Source: Rhizobium sp. AC27/96 (GTDB lineage Bacteria; Pseudomonadota; Alphaproteobacteria; Rhizobiales; Rhizobiaceae). Taken from it: a stretch of 64,000 bases of DNA. Positions within the stretch are counted from its first letter, which is position 1. Each line of letters begins with the position of its first letter. The stretch covers positions 62,001 to 126,000 of the forward strand of contig NZ_LXKN01000058.1 of the NCBI RefSeq assembly GCF_001692325.1, in the 5' to 3' direction. Made by a program: the position numbers and the translations under genes. Shown piece after piece: positions 16,948 to 27,361 of this stretch. Below the pieces are notes generated by a model. That model was not told the DNA's origin, made no database searches, and saw only the letters and a program-made list of their open reading frames with translations.

Positions 16948-17787
16948 ATGATCGATTTTTCCGCGGCCAAAGGGCCGAAATTGACGCTGGACGAAGGCTC
17001 CGTGCTGGATATCGGCGCCTGCATCGTCGAGGGCAACAATCTGGCGCCCGGACGCGCCGTTCCCGACGACGGCGATCCGCGGATCAGCCATTCCGTGGAA
17101 GGCTTCCTCTTCACCTGCGGGCCGGATCACATCCGCCATCCCGAACCGATGTCGGGTGCATATGAGGGCAAACGCTATCCGCTGCATGGTTCCCTGGCGT
17201 CTCATCCCGCCAAAATTCTCTGGACCAAGTTCGAGAACGGCAATGCCGAGTGCCGCGCGGATATCGACATCATCACCGCAGAGGGACGAACGGCGAGACT
17301 GGAGCGCCTCTGGCGGATCGATGGGACCACCGGTGAGGTCTCTCTTGCCGATCGCGTCGTCAATACGAGTTCAGAGGCGATGCCGGTCTTCCTGATGTAT
17401 CACATGAATGTCGGCGGTAAATGGTTTGACGACGGTACGCGCCTGTCTGGTCAGATGCTGGAGAATGGCGGCTTTCCCTGGACCTTCGGCGATGAGCTCG
17501 GGGGCATTTTCTGTGTGCCGGCTCTGGAGAAGGGCGAGGACTGGGCGGAGGTCCGCCTCGGTCCGATCGCAGCCACTGGCGGCAAGACGCTGAGGGTGCG
17601 GTTCGGCACCGAGACGCTGCCGTTCCTGCAGGTCTGGCGCAATCAACGCGCACCGGCAGATGTTTTTGGCATCGAGCCGGTTTCGCATCGCTGGGTCTCG
17701 CGCTCGGAGCTGGAAGCATCAGGCGAATTCAATATTCTGCAGCCCGGCGAAGCCCGCAATTTCATGCTCAACTTTGCCTTTGTTTGA
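16948..17787 (+). CDS. Aldose-1-epimerase-like protein (DUF4432 type)
   Basis: A 279-residue protein with the beta-sandwich signature of galactose-mutarotase-like enzymes. It shows a central YPLHGSLASHPAK, LERLWRIDG and FLMYHMNVGGKW, with histidines at positions typical of sugar epimerases, and a C-terminal FGIEPVSHRW. DUF4432 proteins are thought to act on aldoses or to be related to them, and the exact sugar is unknown. The start at 16948 has GGGAGGG ten bases upstream. It is followed 73 bases later by the DUF442 protein on the same strand. Confidence 0.7.
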   Translation: MIDFSAAKGPKLTLDEGSVLDIGACIVEGNNLAPGRAVPDDGDPRISHSVEGFLFTCGPDHIRHPEPMSGAYEGKRYPLHGSLASHPAKILWTKFENGNAECRADIDIITAEGRTARLERLWRIDGTTGEVSLADRVVNTSSEAMPVFLMYHMNVGGKWFDDGTRLSGQMLENGGFPWTFGDELGGIFCVPALEKGEDWAEVRLGPIAATGGKTLRVRFGTETLPFLQVWRNQRAPADVFGIEPVSHRWVSRSELEASGEFNILQPGEARNFMLNFAFV

Positions 17788-17860
17788 GGCTGGCCAGCGG
17801 TTGACGCTCGCCCTGGGGCGGCGTAGATCAAAGCCCTCGGTTTTAGAGAGGACATGAACC

Positions 17861-18199
17861 ATGGATATCCGCCCGATCGACGATGAATACTCGGTATCTG
17901 GCCAGATCACCGTAGAGGATCTCGACCAGATCAAGGCCCTGGGGTTCAAGTCTCTCGTCTGCCATCGCCCGGATGGTGAGAGCCCGGATCAGACGTCGTT
18001 TGGCGCCATCGAGGCTCGTGCCAAGGAACTCGGCCTCGAGATCACCCACGTGCCCGTCGGCCCCATGGGCGTCACCGAAGAGGCCGTGCAGGGCATGGTC
18101 GATGCGCTGGACGAATTCCCGCGGCCGATGCTTGGCTATTGCCGCTCCGGCGCGCGCTCAACGGCGATCTATGAGAAGACGCATCATATCCGCGGCTGA
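17861..18199 (+). CDS. TIGR01244/DUF442 phosphatase-like sulfur transferase protein
   Basis: A 112-residue protein with the dual-specificity-phosphatase-like fold: SVSGQITVEDLDQIKALGFK at the start and the P-loop YCRSGARST (Cys-x5-Arg) near residue 90. In rhizobia and Xylella the same domain is found alone or fused to the beta-lactamase fold of BLH/ETHE1-type persulfide enzymes, where it is linked to sulfide handling. Here it stands alone. Whether it works as phosphatase or sulfur transferase is not settled by sequence. Confidence 0.8.
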   Translation: MDIRPIDDEYSVSGQITVEDLDQIKALGFKSLVCHRPDGESPDQTSFGAIEARAKELGLEITHVPVGPMGVTEEAVQGMVDALDEFPRPMLGYCRSGARSTAIYEKTHHIRG

Positions 18200-18288
18200 T
18201 CGGGCGTATTTCCAATCTTGAGATTGAAGGGTAGGCCACAGCCATGCTCTTCGCTCATTTTGCCTCAGAACAACATCAGGAGAAAACC

Positions 18289-18630
18289 ATGAGCATCAAG
18301 CGTATCGACGTTGGCGCCCGCATGAGCGGCGCTGTCATTCACGGCAACACCGTCTATCTCGCCGGCCAGGTTGGCGAAGGCGAAAGCGTTACTGATCAGT
18401 GCAAGTCGGCACTGGCTGAAGTTGATCGCCTGCTCGCAGCCGCTGGCTCCAACAAGTCGAAGATCCTGCAGACGCTCATCTACCTCTCGGACATTTCCTA
18501 TTTCGCCGAAATGAACGCTGCCTGGGAAGCCTGGGTCGATCCGGCCAATACACCGGCTCGTGCGACCAGCGAAGCCAAGCTCGCAGCACCGAAGTACAAG
18601 GTCGAATTCATCGTGACGGCCGCGCTCTAA
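18289..18630 (+). CDS. RidA/YjgF-family protein (enamine/imine deaminase-like)
   Basis: A 113-residue trimeric RidA-fold protein. It has AVIHGNTVYLAGQVGEG, ILQTLIYLSDISYFAEMNAAWEAW and the C-terminal VEFIVTAAL. The PARAT segment (TPARATSEAKL) carries the arginine that in classical RidA binds the carboxylate of 2-aminoacrylate. The loop variant places it outside the strict RidA archetype, in an Rid subfamily of less certain activity. The start at 18289 follows a strong CAGGAGA; an upstream ATG at 18244 has no site. A terminator follows directly. Confidence 0.85.
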   Translation: MSIKRIDVGARMSGAVIHGNTVYLAGQVGEGESVTDQCKSALAEVDRLLAAAGSNKSKILQTLIYLSDISYFAEMNAAWEAWVDPANTPARATSEAKLAAPKYKVEFIVTAAL

Positions 18631-18650
18631 GTCGAGGCAGCATGTTTTGG

Positions 18651-18686
18651 AAGGCCGGTGGGCTCGCGCTCACCGGCCTTTCGTTT
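18651..18686 (+). terminator. Terminator after the RidA gene
   Basis: AAGGCCGGTG pairs with CACCGGCCTT around a ten-base loop and is followed by TCGTTT. It overlaps the 3' end of the convergent TPP-enzyme gene, so the same inverted repeat may act on both strands. Confidence 0.7.
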
Positions 18687-20328
18687 GCGCGATTTCCGTC
18701 AGGGTGCGCGAGGGCGTGATCGCTTCCGGATCGAGCGCGATCTCGATGATCGCCGGCTTGCCGCTGGCGCGGGCCCGCTCGAATGCCGGGCCGAATTCTT
18801 CCGTCGCTTTCACGGTTTCGCCGTGGCCGCCATAGGCTCGGGCGAGGGCGGCAAAGTCCGGGTTCAGGAGCGCTGTAGCGCTGACACGGCCGGGATATTC
18901 CCGCTCCTGATGCATGCGGATGGTGCCGTACATGCCGTTGTTGATAACAAGCGCGATCAGCGGCAGATCATATTGGACGGCGGTCGCGAATTCCTGACCG
19001 TGCATCATGAAACAGCCATCGCCGGCAAAGCAGATCACCTCACGCTCAGGAAACAGCTGCTTGGCGGCAACCGCTGCCGGCAGGCCGTAGCCCATCGAGC
19101 CGGAAGCGGGAGCCGCCTGGGTGTTGAAGCGGCGGAAACGGTGAAAGCGATGCAGCCAGGTCGCGTAATTGCCGGCGCCGTTGGTGAAGATCGTATCATC
19201 AGGCGTGTTGGCCTCGATCCAGTCCATGATGCGGCCCATGTGAACCGAGCCGGGGCTTTTCTCCGGCGTCTTAGACCATGCCAGGTAGGCGGCGTGCATG
19301 CGTTCGGTGCGCTCGGCCCAGCGTGGTTCGCTCGGTGCATCCAGATCGGCGAGAGCTTCGACGAAATCGGCAGGGCTGGCGCAGATCGCCAGATCTGGAC
19401 GGTAGACCCGACCGAGCTCGGACGGATCGGGATAGACATGGACGAGTTGCTGGCGCGGGTAGGGGATATCGACCAGCGTATAGCCGGAGGAGGGCATTTC
19501 GGAGAGACGACCGCCCAGAAGGATGAGCAGGTCCGCCTCCTTGATTTCCTTGGCGAGCGCCGGATTGATGCCGATCCCGACATCGCCGGCATAGTTCGGA
19601 TGCAGATGATCGAACAGCATCTGGCGACGGAAGGAACAGCCGACCGGCAGTTTGAAACGCTCGGCGAACTGCCGGATGCCGACAACCGCTTCCTCGTCCC
19701 AGCGCGTGCCGCCAAGAATAACCATCGGGCGTTCAGCTCTAAGGAGGCGTTGATTGAAGTCGGCGAGCTGGCTGCGGCCGGGATGCGCGGCGACAGGCAC
19801 ATAGGGCCTTGCGTCTGGCGCTTCGACTTCATCGCGCAGCATGTCCTCGGGCAAGGTCAGCACGACCGGGCCGGGGCGACCCGACGTCGCCAAAGCGAAG
19901 GCGCGGGTGACGAATTCCGGGATGCGCGCAGCGTCGTCGATTTCGCCGACCCATTTTGCATATTCGGTAAGGGCGCGGCGGAACTCCACTTCCTGAAACG
20001 CCTCGCGTTCGCGGGCATCGCGCTGCACCTGGCCGATGAAGAGGATCATCGGGATCGAATCCTGACGGGCGATGTGGAGGCCGGCTGAGGCATTGGTGGC
20101 TCCGGGGCCGCGGGTGACCATGCAGATGCCCGGCTCTCCCGTCAGTCGCCCCCAGGCATCCGCCATCATCGCCGCACCACCCTCCTGACGGCAGACGAGA
20201 ACCTTGATGTCGCTGTCATGCAAAGCATCGAGCACGGCAAGAAAGCTCTCGCCGGGCACGCAGGAAATGCGCTCCACTCCATTGGCCTTCAAAGCTTCGA
20301 CGATGAGTTGGCCGCCCGTTCGTTTCAT
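18670..20328 (-). CDS. Thiamine-pyrophosphate-dependent enzyme (acetolactate-synthase-like)
   Basis: A 552-residue three-domain TPP enzyme: PYR domain (residues 1-165) with the catalytic glutamate in VCRQEGGAAMMADAW, central FAD/NAD-like domain (about 190-325), and PP domain (370-545) with GDGCFMMHGQEFATAVQYDL then NNGMYG, the GDG...NN Mg-TPP site. It is not a standard AHAS because no small subunit is near. It overlaps the CoA-transferase gene by four bases, as oxalyl-CoA decarboxylase and formyl-CoA transferase genes are often linked. An acyl-CoA lyase or a 2-oxoacid carboligase/decarboxylase role is therefore possible but unproved. Confidence 0.85.
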   Translation of the reverse strand: MKRTGGQLIVEALKANGVERISCVPGESFLAVLDALHDSDIKVLVCRQEGGAAMMADAWGRLTGEPGICMVTRGPGATNASAGLHIARQDSIPMILFIGQVQRDAREREAFQEVEFRRALTEYAKWVGEIDDAARIPEFVTRAFALATSGRPGPVVLTLPEDMLRDEVEAPDARPYVPVAAHPGRSQLADFNQRLLRAERPMVILGGTRWDEEAVVGIRQFAERFKLPVGCSFRRQMLFDHLHPNYAGDVGIGINPALAKEIKEADLLILLGGRLSEMPSSGYTLVDIPYPRQQLVHVYPDPSELGRVYRPDLAICASPADFVEALADLDAPSEPRWAERTERMHAAYLAWSKTPEKSPGSVHMGRIMDWIEANTPDDTIFTNGAGNYATWLHRFHRFRRFNTQAAPASGSMGYGLPAAVAAKQLFPEREVICFAGDGCFMMHGQEFATAVQYDLPLIALVINNGMYGTIRMHQEREYPGRVSATALLNPDFAALARAYGGHGETVKATEEFGPAFERARASGKPAIIEIALDPEAITPSRTLTEIAQTKGR

Positions 20329-21527
20329 ATCTTCGCCTTCCCCTCCAGTTCGGCCAATTCGGCCAGAACCTGCTCCTGATGTTCGCCAAGACGCGGGCTT
20401 GGCCGCGAATAGGTCAGTGGCGTCTCGGAAAGCACGATCGGCGTACGCACGCTCGGGATCATGGTGCCGGCTGCATCCTCGAGATCGATGCGCAGGCCGC
20501 GCGCCTTGATCTGCGGGTCGGCGAACATATCCTCGATCGTATTGATCGCGCCGGCCGGAACGGCATTATCCTCACAGATCTTCAGCAGATCGGCCTTGTT
20601 CCACGCGAGCGTCTTCTCCGATATGAATGCGCGAACGTCGTTGCGATGGGCGACGCGGGCCTTGTTGGTCGCGTAGCGCTCGTCATCAGCTTGGGCGTCG
20701 ATGCCTAGGATGGTGCAAAGCCGACGGAACTGCCCGTCATTGCCAACAGCCAGAATGAGGTAGCCATCGGCGGTGGGAACGACTTCGTAGGGCGAGATGT
20801 TGGGATGGGCATTGCCTAGCCGGACAGGTGGCTTTCCCGAGATCAGATAGTTCATGTTCTGATTGGCAAGAACGGCCGATTGCACGTCGAGCAGGGCCAT
20901 GTCGACAAGCTGGCCTTCGCCCGTCTTTAGTGCGTGTATCAGTGCCGCCTCGATCGCCGAGACGGCATAGATGCCGGTGAAAATATCGGCGATTGCAACG
21001 CCTGCCTTGACCGGCTGCCCCTCCGGCTCGCCGGTGATCGACATGAAGCCGGACATGCCCTGGACGATATAGTCATAGCCAGCGAGACTGGCATAGGGAC
21101 CGGTCTGTCCGAAGCCGGTGATCGAGCAATAGACGATGCGGGGATTGATCTTTTTCAGGCTTTCATAGTCGAGGCCGTATTTGACCAGGCCGCCGAGCTT
21201 GAAGTTTTCGATGACGACGTCGGCCGTTTTGACCAGCCGGCGTATCAGCTCCTGTCCTTCACCGGTCTTCAGATCGGCCGTGATGGAGCGCTTGCCGCGA
21301 TTGGCGGAATGATAATAGGCGGCGGACAGGTTTTCGCCGTCCTTGCCCTCGACGAATGGGGGACCCCATTGGCGGGTATCGTCGCCTCCGTCCGGATTTT
21401 CCACCTTGATCACATCGGCGCCGAGATCGGCCAGCATCTGGCCCGCCCAGGGGCCGGCAAGGACGCGGGCAAGCTCGATGACACGAATACCTGAAAGCGG
21501 AGGTTTCTTGGTTTTCTGGTCCGTCAT
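20325..21527 (-). CDS. Class III (CaiB/BaiF) CoA-transferase
   Basis: A 400-residue family III CoA-transferase that moves CoA from an acyl-CoA to a carboxylic acid. It starts with SGIRVIELARVLAGPWAGQM, where the residues that contact CoA lie. It has NRGKRSITADLKTGEGQEL, DVVIENFKLGGLVKYGLDYE, CSITGFGQTGPYASLAGYD and the catalytic aspartate in GVAIADIFTGIYAVSA (near residue 169). The acid cannot be inferred. Its stop overlaps the start of the TPP enzyme, so the pair is translationally coupled and probably acts in sequence. Confidence 0.9.
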   Translation of the reverse strand: MTDQKTKKPPLSGIRVIELARVLAGPWAGQMLADLGADVIKVENPDGGDDTRQWGPPFVEGKDGENLSAAYYHSANRGKRSITADLKTGEGQELIRRLVKTADVVIENFKLGGLVKYGLDYESLKKINPRIVYCSITGFGQTGPYASLAGYDYIVQGMSGFMSITGEPEGQPVKAGVAIADIFTGIYAVSAIEAALIHALKTGEGQLVDMALLDVQSAVLANQNMNYLISGKPPVRLGNAHPNISPYEVVPTADGYLILAVGNDGQFRRLCTILGIDAQADDERYATNKARVAHRNDVRAFISEKTLAWNKADLLKICEDNAVPAGAINTIEDMFADPQIKARGLRIDLEDAAGTMIPSVRTPIVLSETPLTYSRPSPRLGEHQEQVLAELAELEGKAKI

Positions 21528-21545
21528 GTCGATCCGCTCTCTCGC

Positions 21546-22505
21546 TTAGGGCGTGAATGCTGTTTCAGATGTATCGGATACGGGCCTGGAAGCAAAGCGC
21601 TGCTCGCGCCAGAGAATGTAGAGCCCGGAGCCCATAATGATGAGGATGCCGAGCCATTTGATCGCATCCGGAAAGTTATGGAACACCACCCAGCCGAAGA
21701 TCGTCGCCGAGATGATCTCGAAATATTGCAGGGGCGCGAGTGTGGAAGCCTGGACAGCGCGATAGGCATAGACCGTGAAGATGCCGGAGGCTGCTGCCGT
21801 GACGCCGACGCCGAGCAAATAGAGCATCGCCGTCAGATCCGGAACGACCGGATGAAGGATCGCGGATCCCGTCGCCTTCCCGATGCCAAGCAGGATCAGG
21901 CTGAGGCCGGCTCCCCATAGGCCGGTTTGGAACTGCATGGGCCACGCGTCCTCGCGGTGGGACACGACGCGCGTGATCATCACGTAAACTGCAACGCAGA
22001 GCGCGGTAACGACGGGTAAAAGGGCAACGAAACCCACTTCCTGAAAGCTCGGCTGGATGATCAGCATAGCGCCAAGGAAGCCGACGGCACAGGCTGTGTA
22101 ACGGCGCCAGCCAATGGTTTCCTTGAGGAAGATGCTGCTCAGAATGGTCAGCATCATCGGCTCGACGAAAAAGATGGCGATGGCATCGGCCACTTCCATG
22201 ACCTGCAGCGCAGTCACGAACGAGACCATGGACAGCGTCAAAAGCGCAGCGCGGAGCGCGTGCACGCCGCTCTGGCGCCATGACCATACGCCCCACTGTC
22301 CGCGCAAAGCCATCATCGGCAGGGCAAAGAGTGACTGAAAGATGAAGCGTGCGGCGGTGACTTCGGCCGGCGGAATGGTGGTTGCCGCGAGTTTGGAGAA
22401 GATGTCCATGATCGGCGATAGGACGACGGAGAGGAACATCATCAACAGGCCGAACGTCAGCTCCGATTGCGGCAATCGAAGCGAGGAGCCGCTGTTGGCA
22501 TTCAT
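21546..22505 (-). CDS. DMT-superfamily (EamA) transporter
   Basis: A 319-residue membrane protein with about ten transmembrane segments arranged as two EamA repeats. The first includes VVLSPIMDIFSKLAATTIPP and the second GIFTVYAYRAVQASTLAPLQYFEIISATIFGW. It is related to exporters of metabolites. The ATG at 22505 is used because AAAGGAA lies seven bases upstream; an open extension of 27 codons is unlike the family. It lies 18 bases before the CoA-transferase gene on the same strand, so it may be the exporter of that pathway; the substrate is unknown. Confidence 0.85.
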   Translation of the reverse strand: MNANSGSSLRLPQSELTFGLLMMFLSVVLSPIMDIFSKLAATTIPPAEVTAARFIFQSLFALPMMALRGQWGVWSWRQSGVHALRAALLTLSMVSFVTALQVMEVADAIAIFFVEPMMLTILSSIFLKETIGWRRYTACAVGFLGAMLIIQPSFQEVGFVALLPVVTALCVAVYVMITRVVSHREDAWPMQFQTGLWGAGLSLILLGIGKATGSAILHPVVPDLTAMLYLLGVGVTAAASGIFTVYAYRAVQASTLAPLQYFEIISATIFGWVVFHNFPDAIKWLGILIIMGSGLYILWREQRFASRPVSDTSETAFTP

Positions 22506-22524
22506 TGGGGAATTCCTTTGAGAA

Positions 22525-23457
22525 TCAGTTCCTTGCCACGACCGCTTTGCACCAGTTAGCAAAGTCGACAATGGCTTGGTCGGCACCGATTTCGTTCAGC
22601 GTCTCGTGCCGCATGTCCGGGTGGATCTTGGTTGTAATATGAGAGAAGCCTGCACTTTTCAAATGATTTGACAGCCAGGAAATCGCTTTTCCGTTATCCG
22701 TCGCCGGGTCCTTGCCGCCTCCGACGAGGTGGATTGGCATGTCGCGCCGCAGCCGATCGAGATAGGCCTTTTGCGGGGCGCGAAAGCTGAGTTCGAATAT
22801 GTCGAGCCAGAGAGAGACGGAGGCGTCGAAGCCGCACAATGGATCGGCGATGTACTTGTCCACCTGTTCGGGGATGCGCGACAGCCAATCGAAGTCGGTG
22901 CGGCGGTTCGGGATGGATTTGCCCCAGGCGCCGAAGGTCAGTTTCGGCAGCGGCCCGCTTGGAACGTCCGACCCCTTGAACATGCGTTCGGTCTTCAAGA
23001 TGAGCTGGGCGGCGCGGCCGGCAATGCCCGGATGGAAATTCGAATTCCACACCGTGACGGCATCGAATTTATCCGGATAGGTGACAGCTGTATTGAGGCT
23101 GATCAATCCGCCCATGGAATGACCGAACAGGATGATCGGCCGGCCCGGATAAGTGGTTGCGGCGAGCTCTCTCATGGCAAGCACATCTGCCATGACCTGA
23201 TCGATGCCATTTCGCCGGGCGAAACGGCCGATCGGAGCGTCAGCGGCAACGGTTTCGCCATGGCCTCGGTGATCGTGGGCATAGACATGGAAGCCCTGGG
23301 TGGCCATGGCATCGGCGAAAGCTTCATAGCGGCGCGAATGTTCGGCAAGGCCATGGGATATCAGGAGGATTCCGCGCGCATCGCCCTTCGCTGGCGAATG
23401 ATGATAGGCAATCGTCGCGCCCGTCGGGCTTTGCAGGCGTTGCGTTTCGGCGAACAT
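22525..23457 (-). CDS. Alpha/beta hydrolase, monoacylglycerol-lipase-like
   Basis: A 310-residue serine hydrolase. It has the oxyanion-loop LLISHGLAEHSRRYEAFADA, the nucleophile elbow FGHSMGG with Ser near residue 115, a putative acid D in GGGKDPATDNG, and a histidine in MRHETLNE. The Hydrolase_4 (monoacylglycerol lipase/lysophospholipase) family best fits. No signal peptide is visible, so it acts in the cytosol. It lies 19 bases upstream of the EamA transporter on the same strand, so all four genes from 23457 leftward may form an operon. Confidence 0.87.
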   Translation of the reverse strand: MFAETQRLQSPTGATIAYHHSPAKGDARGILLISHGLAEHSRRYEAFADAMATQGFHVYAHDHRGHGETVAADAPIGRFARRNGIDQVMADVLAMRELAATTYPGRPIILFGHSMGGLISLNTAVTYPDKFDAVTVWNSNFHPGIAGRAAQLILKTERMFKGSDVPSGPLPKLTFGAWGKSIPNRRTDFDWLSRIPEQVDKYIADPLCGFDASVSLWLDIFELSFRAPQKAYLDRLRRDMPIHLVGGGKDPATDNGKAISWLSNHLKSAGFSHITTKIHPDMRHETLNEIGADQAIVDFANWCKAVVARN

Positions 23458-23621
23458 GCATGGTTCCTCCCCAATCGGACGAGAGGTTATCATCCTGTTG
23501 ATTGCAATGGACAGTCATCGAAGCCCACAGAAATAAATCTTTCGAGCCCTGTGATTCAGGGTTGCATGCGTAAAAGCAAACTGCTTATTTGTTCCTATAA
23601 TGTTCTAGTTGGAGGCGTGGA

Positions 23622-24368
23622 ATGAAGCATTTGCTTCGGATATTTGCGGTTGTGCTCCTTTCGGTCGGGACAGTCGCGAGCGCAGTGGCGCAGGAGCACA
23701 GCCGGGGGCGGACACGCTTCATCCTGGCGGCAAGCTGGGAGCCGGCATTTTGTGCGACGAACCAGAAGAAGGCGGAGTGCAGGAACCAATCGTCGAGCAA
23801 TCACGATGCCACGAATTTCTCGCTGCATGGCCTCTGGCCGATGCGGCAGGAATATTGCGACGTTTCGGATGATCTGAAGCAGGCGGATCGCAGCAGCGAT
23901 TGGAAGGATCTGCCGGCAGTGCAGCTGTCACAAGACGTCAAGGCGAAGCTCGACAAGGTCATGCCGGGCACTCAATCGGGCCTCGAGCGTCACGAGTGGA
24001 TCAAGCACGGCACCTGCACGAAACTTAGCGCAGACGCTTATTTCTCGACCGCGGCGGGCCTGATCAACGAACTCAACGCCTCCGCCGTGCGTGATCTTTT
24101 CGCTCAGAATATCGGCAAGGAACTGGATGCGGAAAGCATCAAGGCCGCTTTCGACCAGAGCTTCGGCGAGGGTGCCAATGCGCGCATCAAGATGAGCTGC
24201 CGTCGCGTCGGCAATGTCAGGATGATCTCGGAACTGACGATCGGTCTCTCCGAAGACGCTCTCGATCAGCAACAGGGCAACGAGCCTCGGCTCGCAAAAC
24301 TGATCCAGGGTGCCGGCAGTACGGCGTTCGGCTGCGATCGCGGCGTGGTGGATGCAGCCGGTTTCTGA
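23622..24368 (+). CDS. Secreted RNase T2-family ribonuclease
   Basis: A 248-residue exported endoribonuclease. The signal peptide is about residues 1-23 (core VVLLSVGTVASAVA). Both catalytic segments are intact: CAS I FSLHGLWP with His69 and Trp72, and CAS II HEWIKHGTC with His124, Glu125, Lys128 and His129. Six or more cysteines (C44, C53, C79 and others) fit disulfides in the periplasm or medium. It degrades RNA through 2',3'-cyclic phosphates with little base preference and may scavenge phosphate or nucleotides. RNase T2 is common in eukaryotes and patchy in bacteria. It stands alone between divergent neighbours. Confidence 0.93.
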   Translation: MKHLLRIFAVVLLSVGTVASAVAQEHSRGRTRFILAASWEPAFCATNQKKAECRNQSSSNHDATNFSLHGLWPMRQEYCDVSDDLKQADRSSDWKDLPAVQLSQDVKAKLDKVMPGTQSGLERHEWIKHGTCTKLSADAYFSTAAGLINELNASAVRDLFAQNIGKELDAESIKAAFDQSFGEGANARIKMSCRRVGNVRMISELTIGLSEDALDQQQGNEPRLAKLIQGAGSTAFGCDRGVVDAAGF

Positions 24369-24494
24369 CCTATTCCGGCCTTTGTGACGCGGATAAATGC
24401 CCTCGGACAAGGTTTCGCCGTTGCCCGAGGGCGGGGTTTCGCCTACATAGCGGCACAATTCGCAATGTTATCCGCCCGTGGAGTAACCCAAGCT

Positions 24495-26144
<1,650 letters not shown>

Positions 26145-26164
26145 GCTCTTGTTTCCGCTCTTCG

Positions 26165-26192
26165 AAAACCCCGGCTTGTCCGGGGTTTTTGT
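26165..26192 (+). terminator. Terminator of ettA
   Basis: AAAACCCCGG-cttgt-CCGGGGTTTTTG is a ten-base-pair stem followed by TTTTTGTTTGT, 20 bases past the ettA stop. Confidence 0.92.
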
Positions 26193-26300
26193 TTGTCTGG
26201 CGGTGAAATCCGATGTTCCGTTCTCGGCAGAAATTAACAGATTTCCGACGTCTGGCGGTCTCGGCTGCCAATTGGCTCTTGCAGAATGCACCCAAATCAC

Positions 26301-26316
26301 ATAAAGATATCTTTAT
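26301..26316. promoter_or_regulatory. Perfect 16-bp palindrome, probable operator of the ArsR-methyltransferase fusion
   Basis: ATAAAGATATCTTTAT is perfectly self-complementary and ends 18 bases before the ATG of the regulator gene. Short AT-rich palindromes containing GATATC are the form of site bound by SahR/SamR-type ArsR regulators of the methionine cycle as I recall that literature. Autoregulation and control of the adjoining metF are the likely meaning. Confidence 0.75.
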
Positions 26317-26334
26317 ATCTTGATTGGGTGTCGA

Positions 26335-27360
26335 ATGACGGATCTGGTGAAGCTCGGCTTGGACGATGTTGTGGACGTGCTGAAGGCGGTCGGCGAGCCG
26401 ACGCGGCTGCGTCTGATGGCGTTGCTCGTCGCCAGCGATCTCACCGTCACCGATCTTACCGAAATTCTCGGTCAGTCGCAGCCCCGCATCTCCAGGCACC
26501 TGAAGTTGCTCGGGGAGGCCAGCCTGATCGATCGCTACCAGGAAGGCGCCTGGGCCTATTTCCGCTTGAAGCAGGAAGGCAAGGCCGTCACGCTGGCGCG
26601 CACTCTTCTGCGCCACACCGCTGAAAAGGATGCGGTTCTGTTGCGTGACGGAGAGCGTCTTGCCGCCGTGAAGCGCGTCCGTGCCGAGCGTGCGCAGGCC
26701 TATTTCAGCCGCAATGCCGCCGAGTGGGACGAGCTTCGCCGCCTGCATGCCGCCGACGAGGATGTCGACAAGGTGCTGATCGACCTGATTGGCCCGCAGC
26801 CTATCGACTCGTTTCTGGATCTTGGCACTGGCACCGGGCGCATGCTGCAGCTTCTGGCAGGCCATTATCGGCGCGCCGTCGGTATCGATGCCAGCCGCGA
26901 TATGCTTGCCGTGGCGCGTGCCAACCTCGATCGCTCCAACATAACGGCTGCCTCTGTACGCCATGGCGACATTTTCAACCTGCCGCTCGAGCAGCAGGAT
27001 TTCGATCTGATCACCATTCACCAGGTGCTGCACTTCCTTGATCAGCCCGAGATCGCGGTTGCGGAGGCGGCGCGAATGCTGCGGCCCGGCGGCCGGCTTG
27101 TCATCATCGATCTGGCGCCGCACGGGCTTGAATATCTGCGTGACGAACATGCGCATCTGCGTCTCGGCTTCTCGCATCAGACCATATCCGATTGGCTGAA
27201 ATTGGCGGGGCTCGATGTCGAGCAGGTGCAGGATCTTCATTCGGGGAGGGAGAGCGGCCAGATGCTGACCGTCACGATCTGGCTGGCGCGCGACCCGCGG
27301 CTGTTGATTGCCTCCGACCAGGACCACCAGTCGTCCCCCATTCTTGCCGGGAGAGTTTGA
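26335..27360 (+). CDS. ArsR-family regulator fused to a SAM methyltransferase domain
   Basis: A 341-residue fusion. Residues 10-95 are an ArsR winged helix (AVGEPTRLRLMALL, LGQSQPRISRHLKLLGEASL) lacking the usual metal-binding cysteines. Residues 115-310 are a class I methyltransferase fold with motif I LDLGTGTGRML at 161, GIDASRDML and ITIHQVLHFLDQPE. It probably senses SAM or SAH rather than acting only as an enzyme, and resembles the SahR/SamR regulators of methionine genes in Proteobacteria. metF begins two bases after its stop, so the pair is one operon. The ATG at 26335 is preferred over the TTG at 26320. Confidence 0.9.
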   Translation: MTDLVKLGLDDVVDVLKAVGEPTRLRLMALLVASDLTVTDLTEILGQSQPRISRHLKLLGEASLIDRYQEGAWAYFRLKQEGKAVTLARTLLRHTAEKDAVLLRDGERLAAVKRVRAERAQAYFSRNAAEWDELRRLHAADEDVDKVLIDLIGPQPIDSFLDLGTGTGRMLQLLAGHYRRAVGIDASRDMLAVARANLDRSNITAASVRHGDIFNLPLEQQDFDLITIHQVLHFLDQPEIAVAEAARMLRPGGRLVIIDLAPHGLEYLRDEHAHLRLGFSHQTISDWLKLAGLDVEQVQDLHSGRESGQMLTVTIWLARDPRLLIASDQDHQSSPILAGRV

Positions 27361-27361
27361 C

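Noticed and set aside
18670..21527. Calling the pair oxc-frc (oxalate degradation).
   Set aside because: The TPP enzyme lacks the clear oxalyl-CoA decarboxylase pattern and is closer to the acetolactate synthase group.
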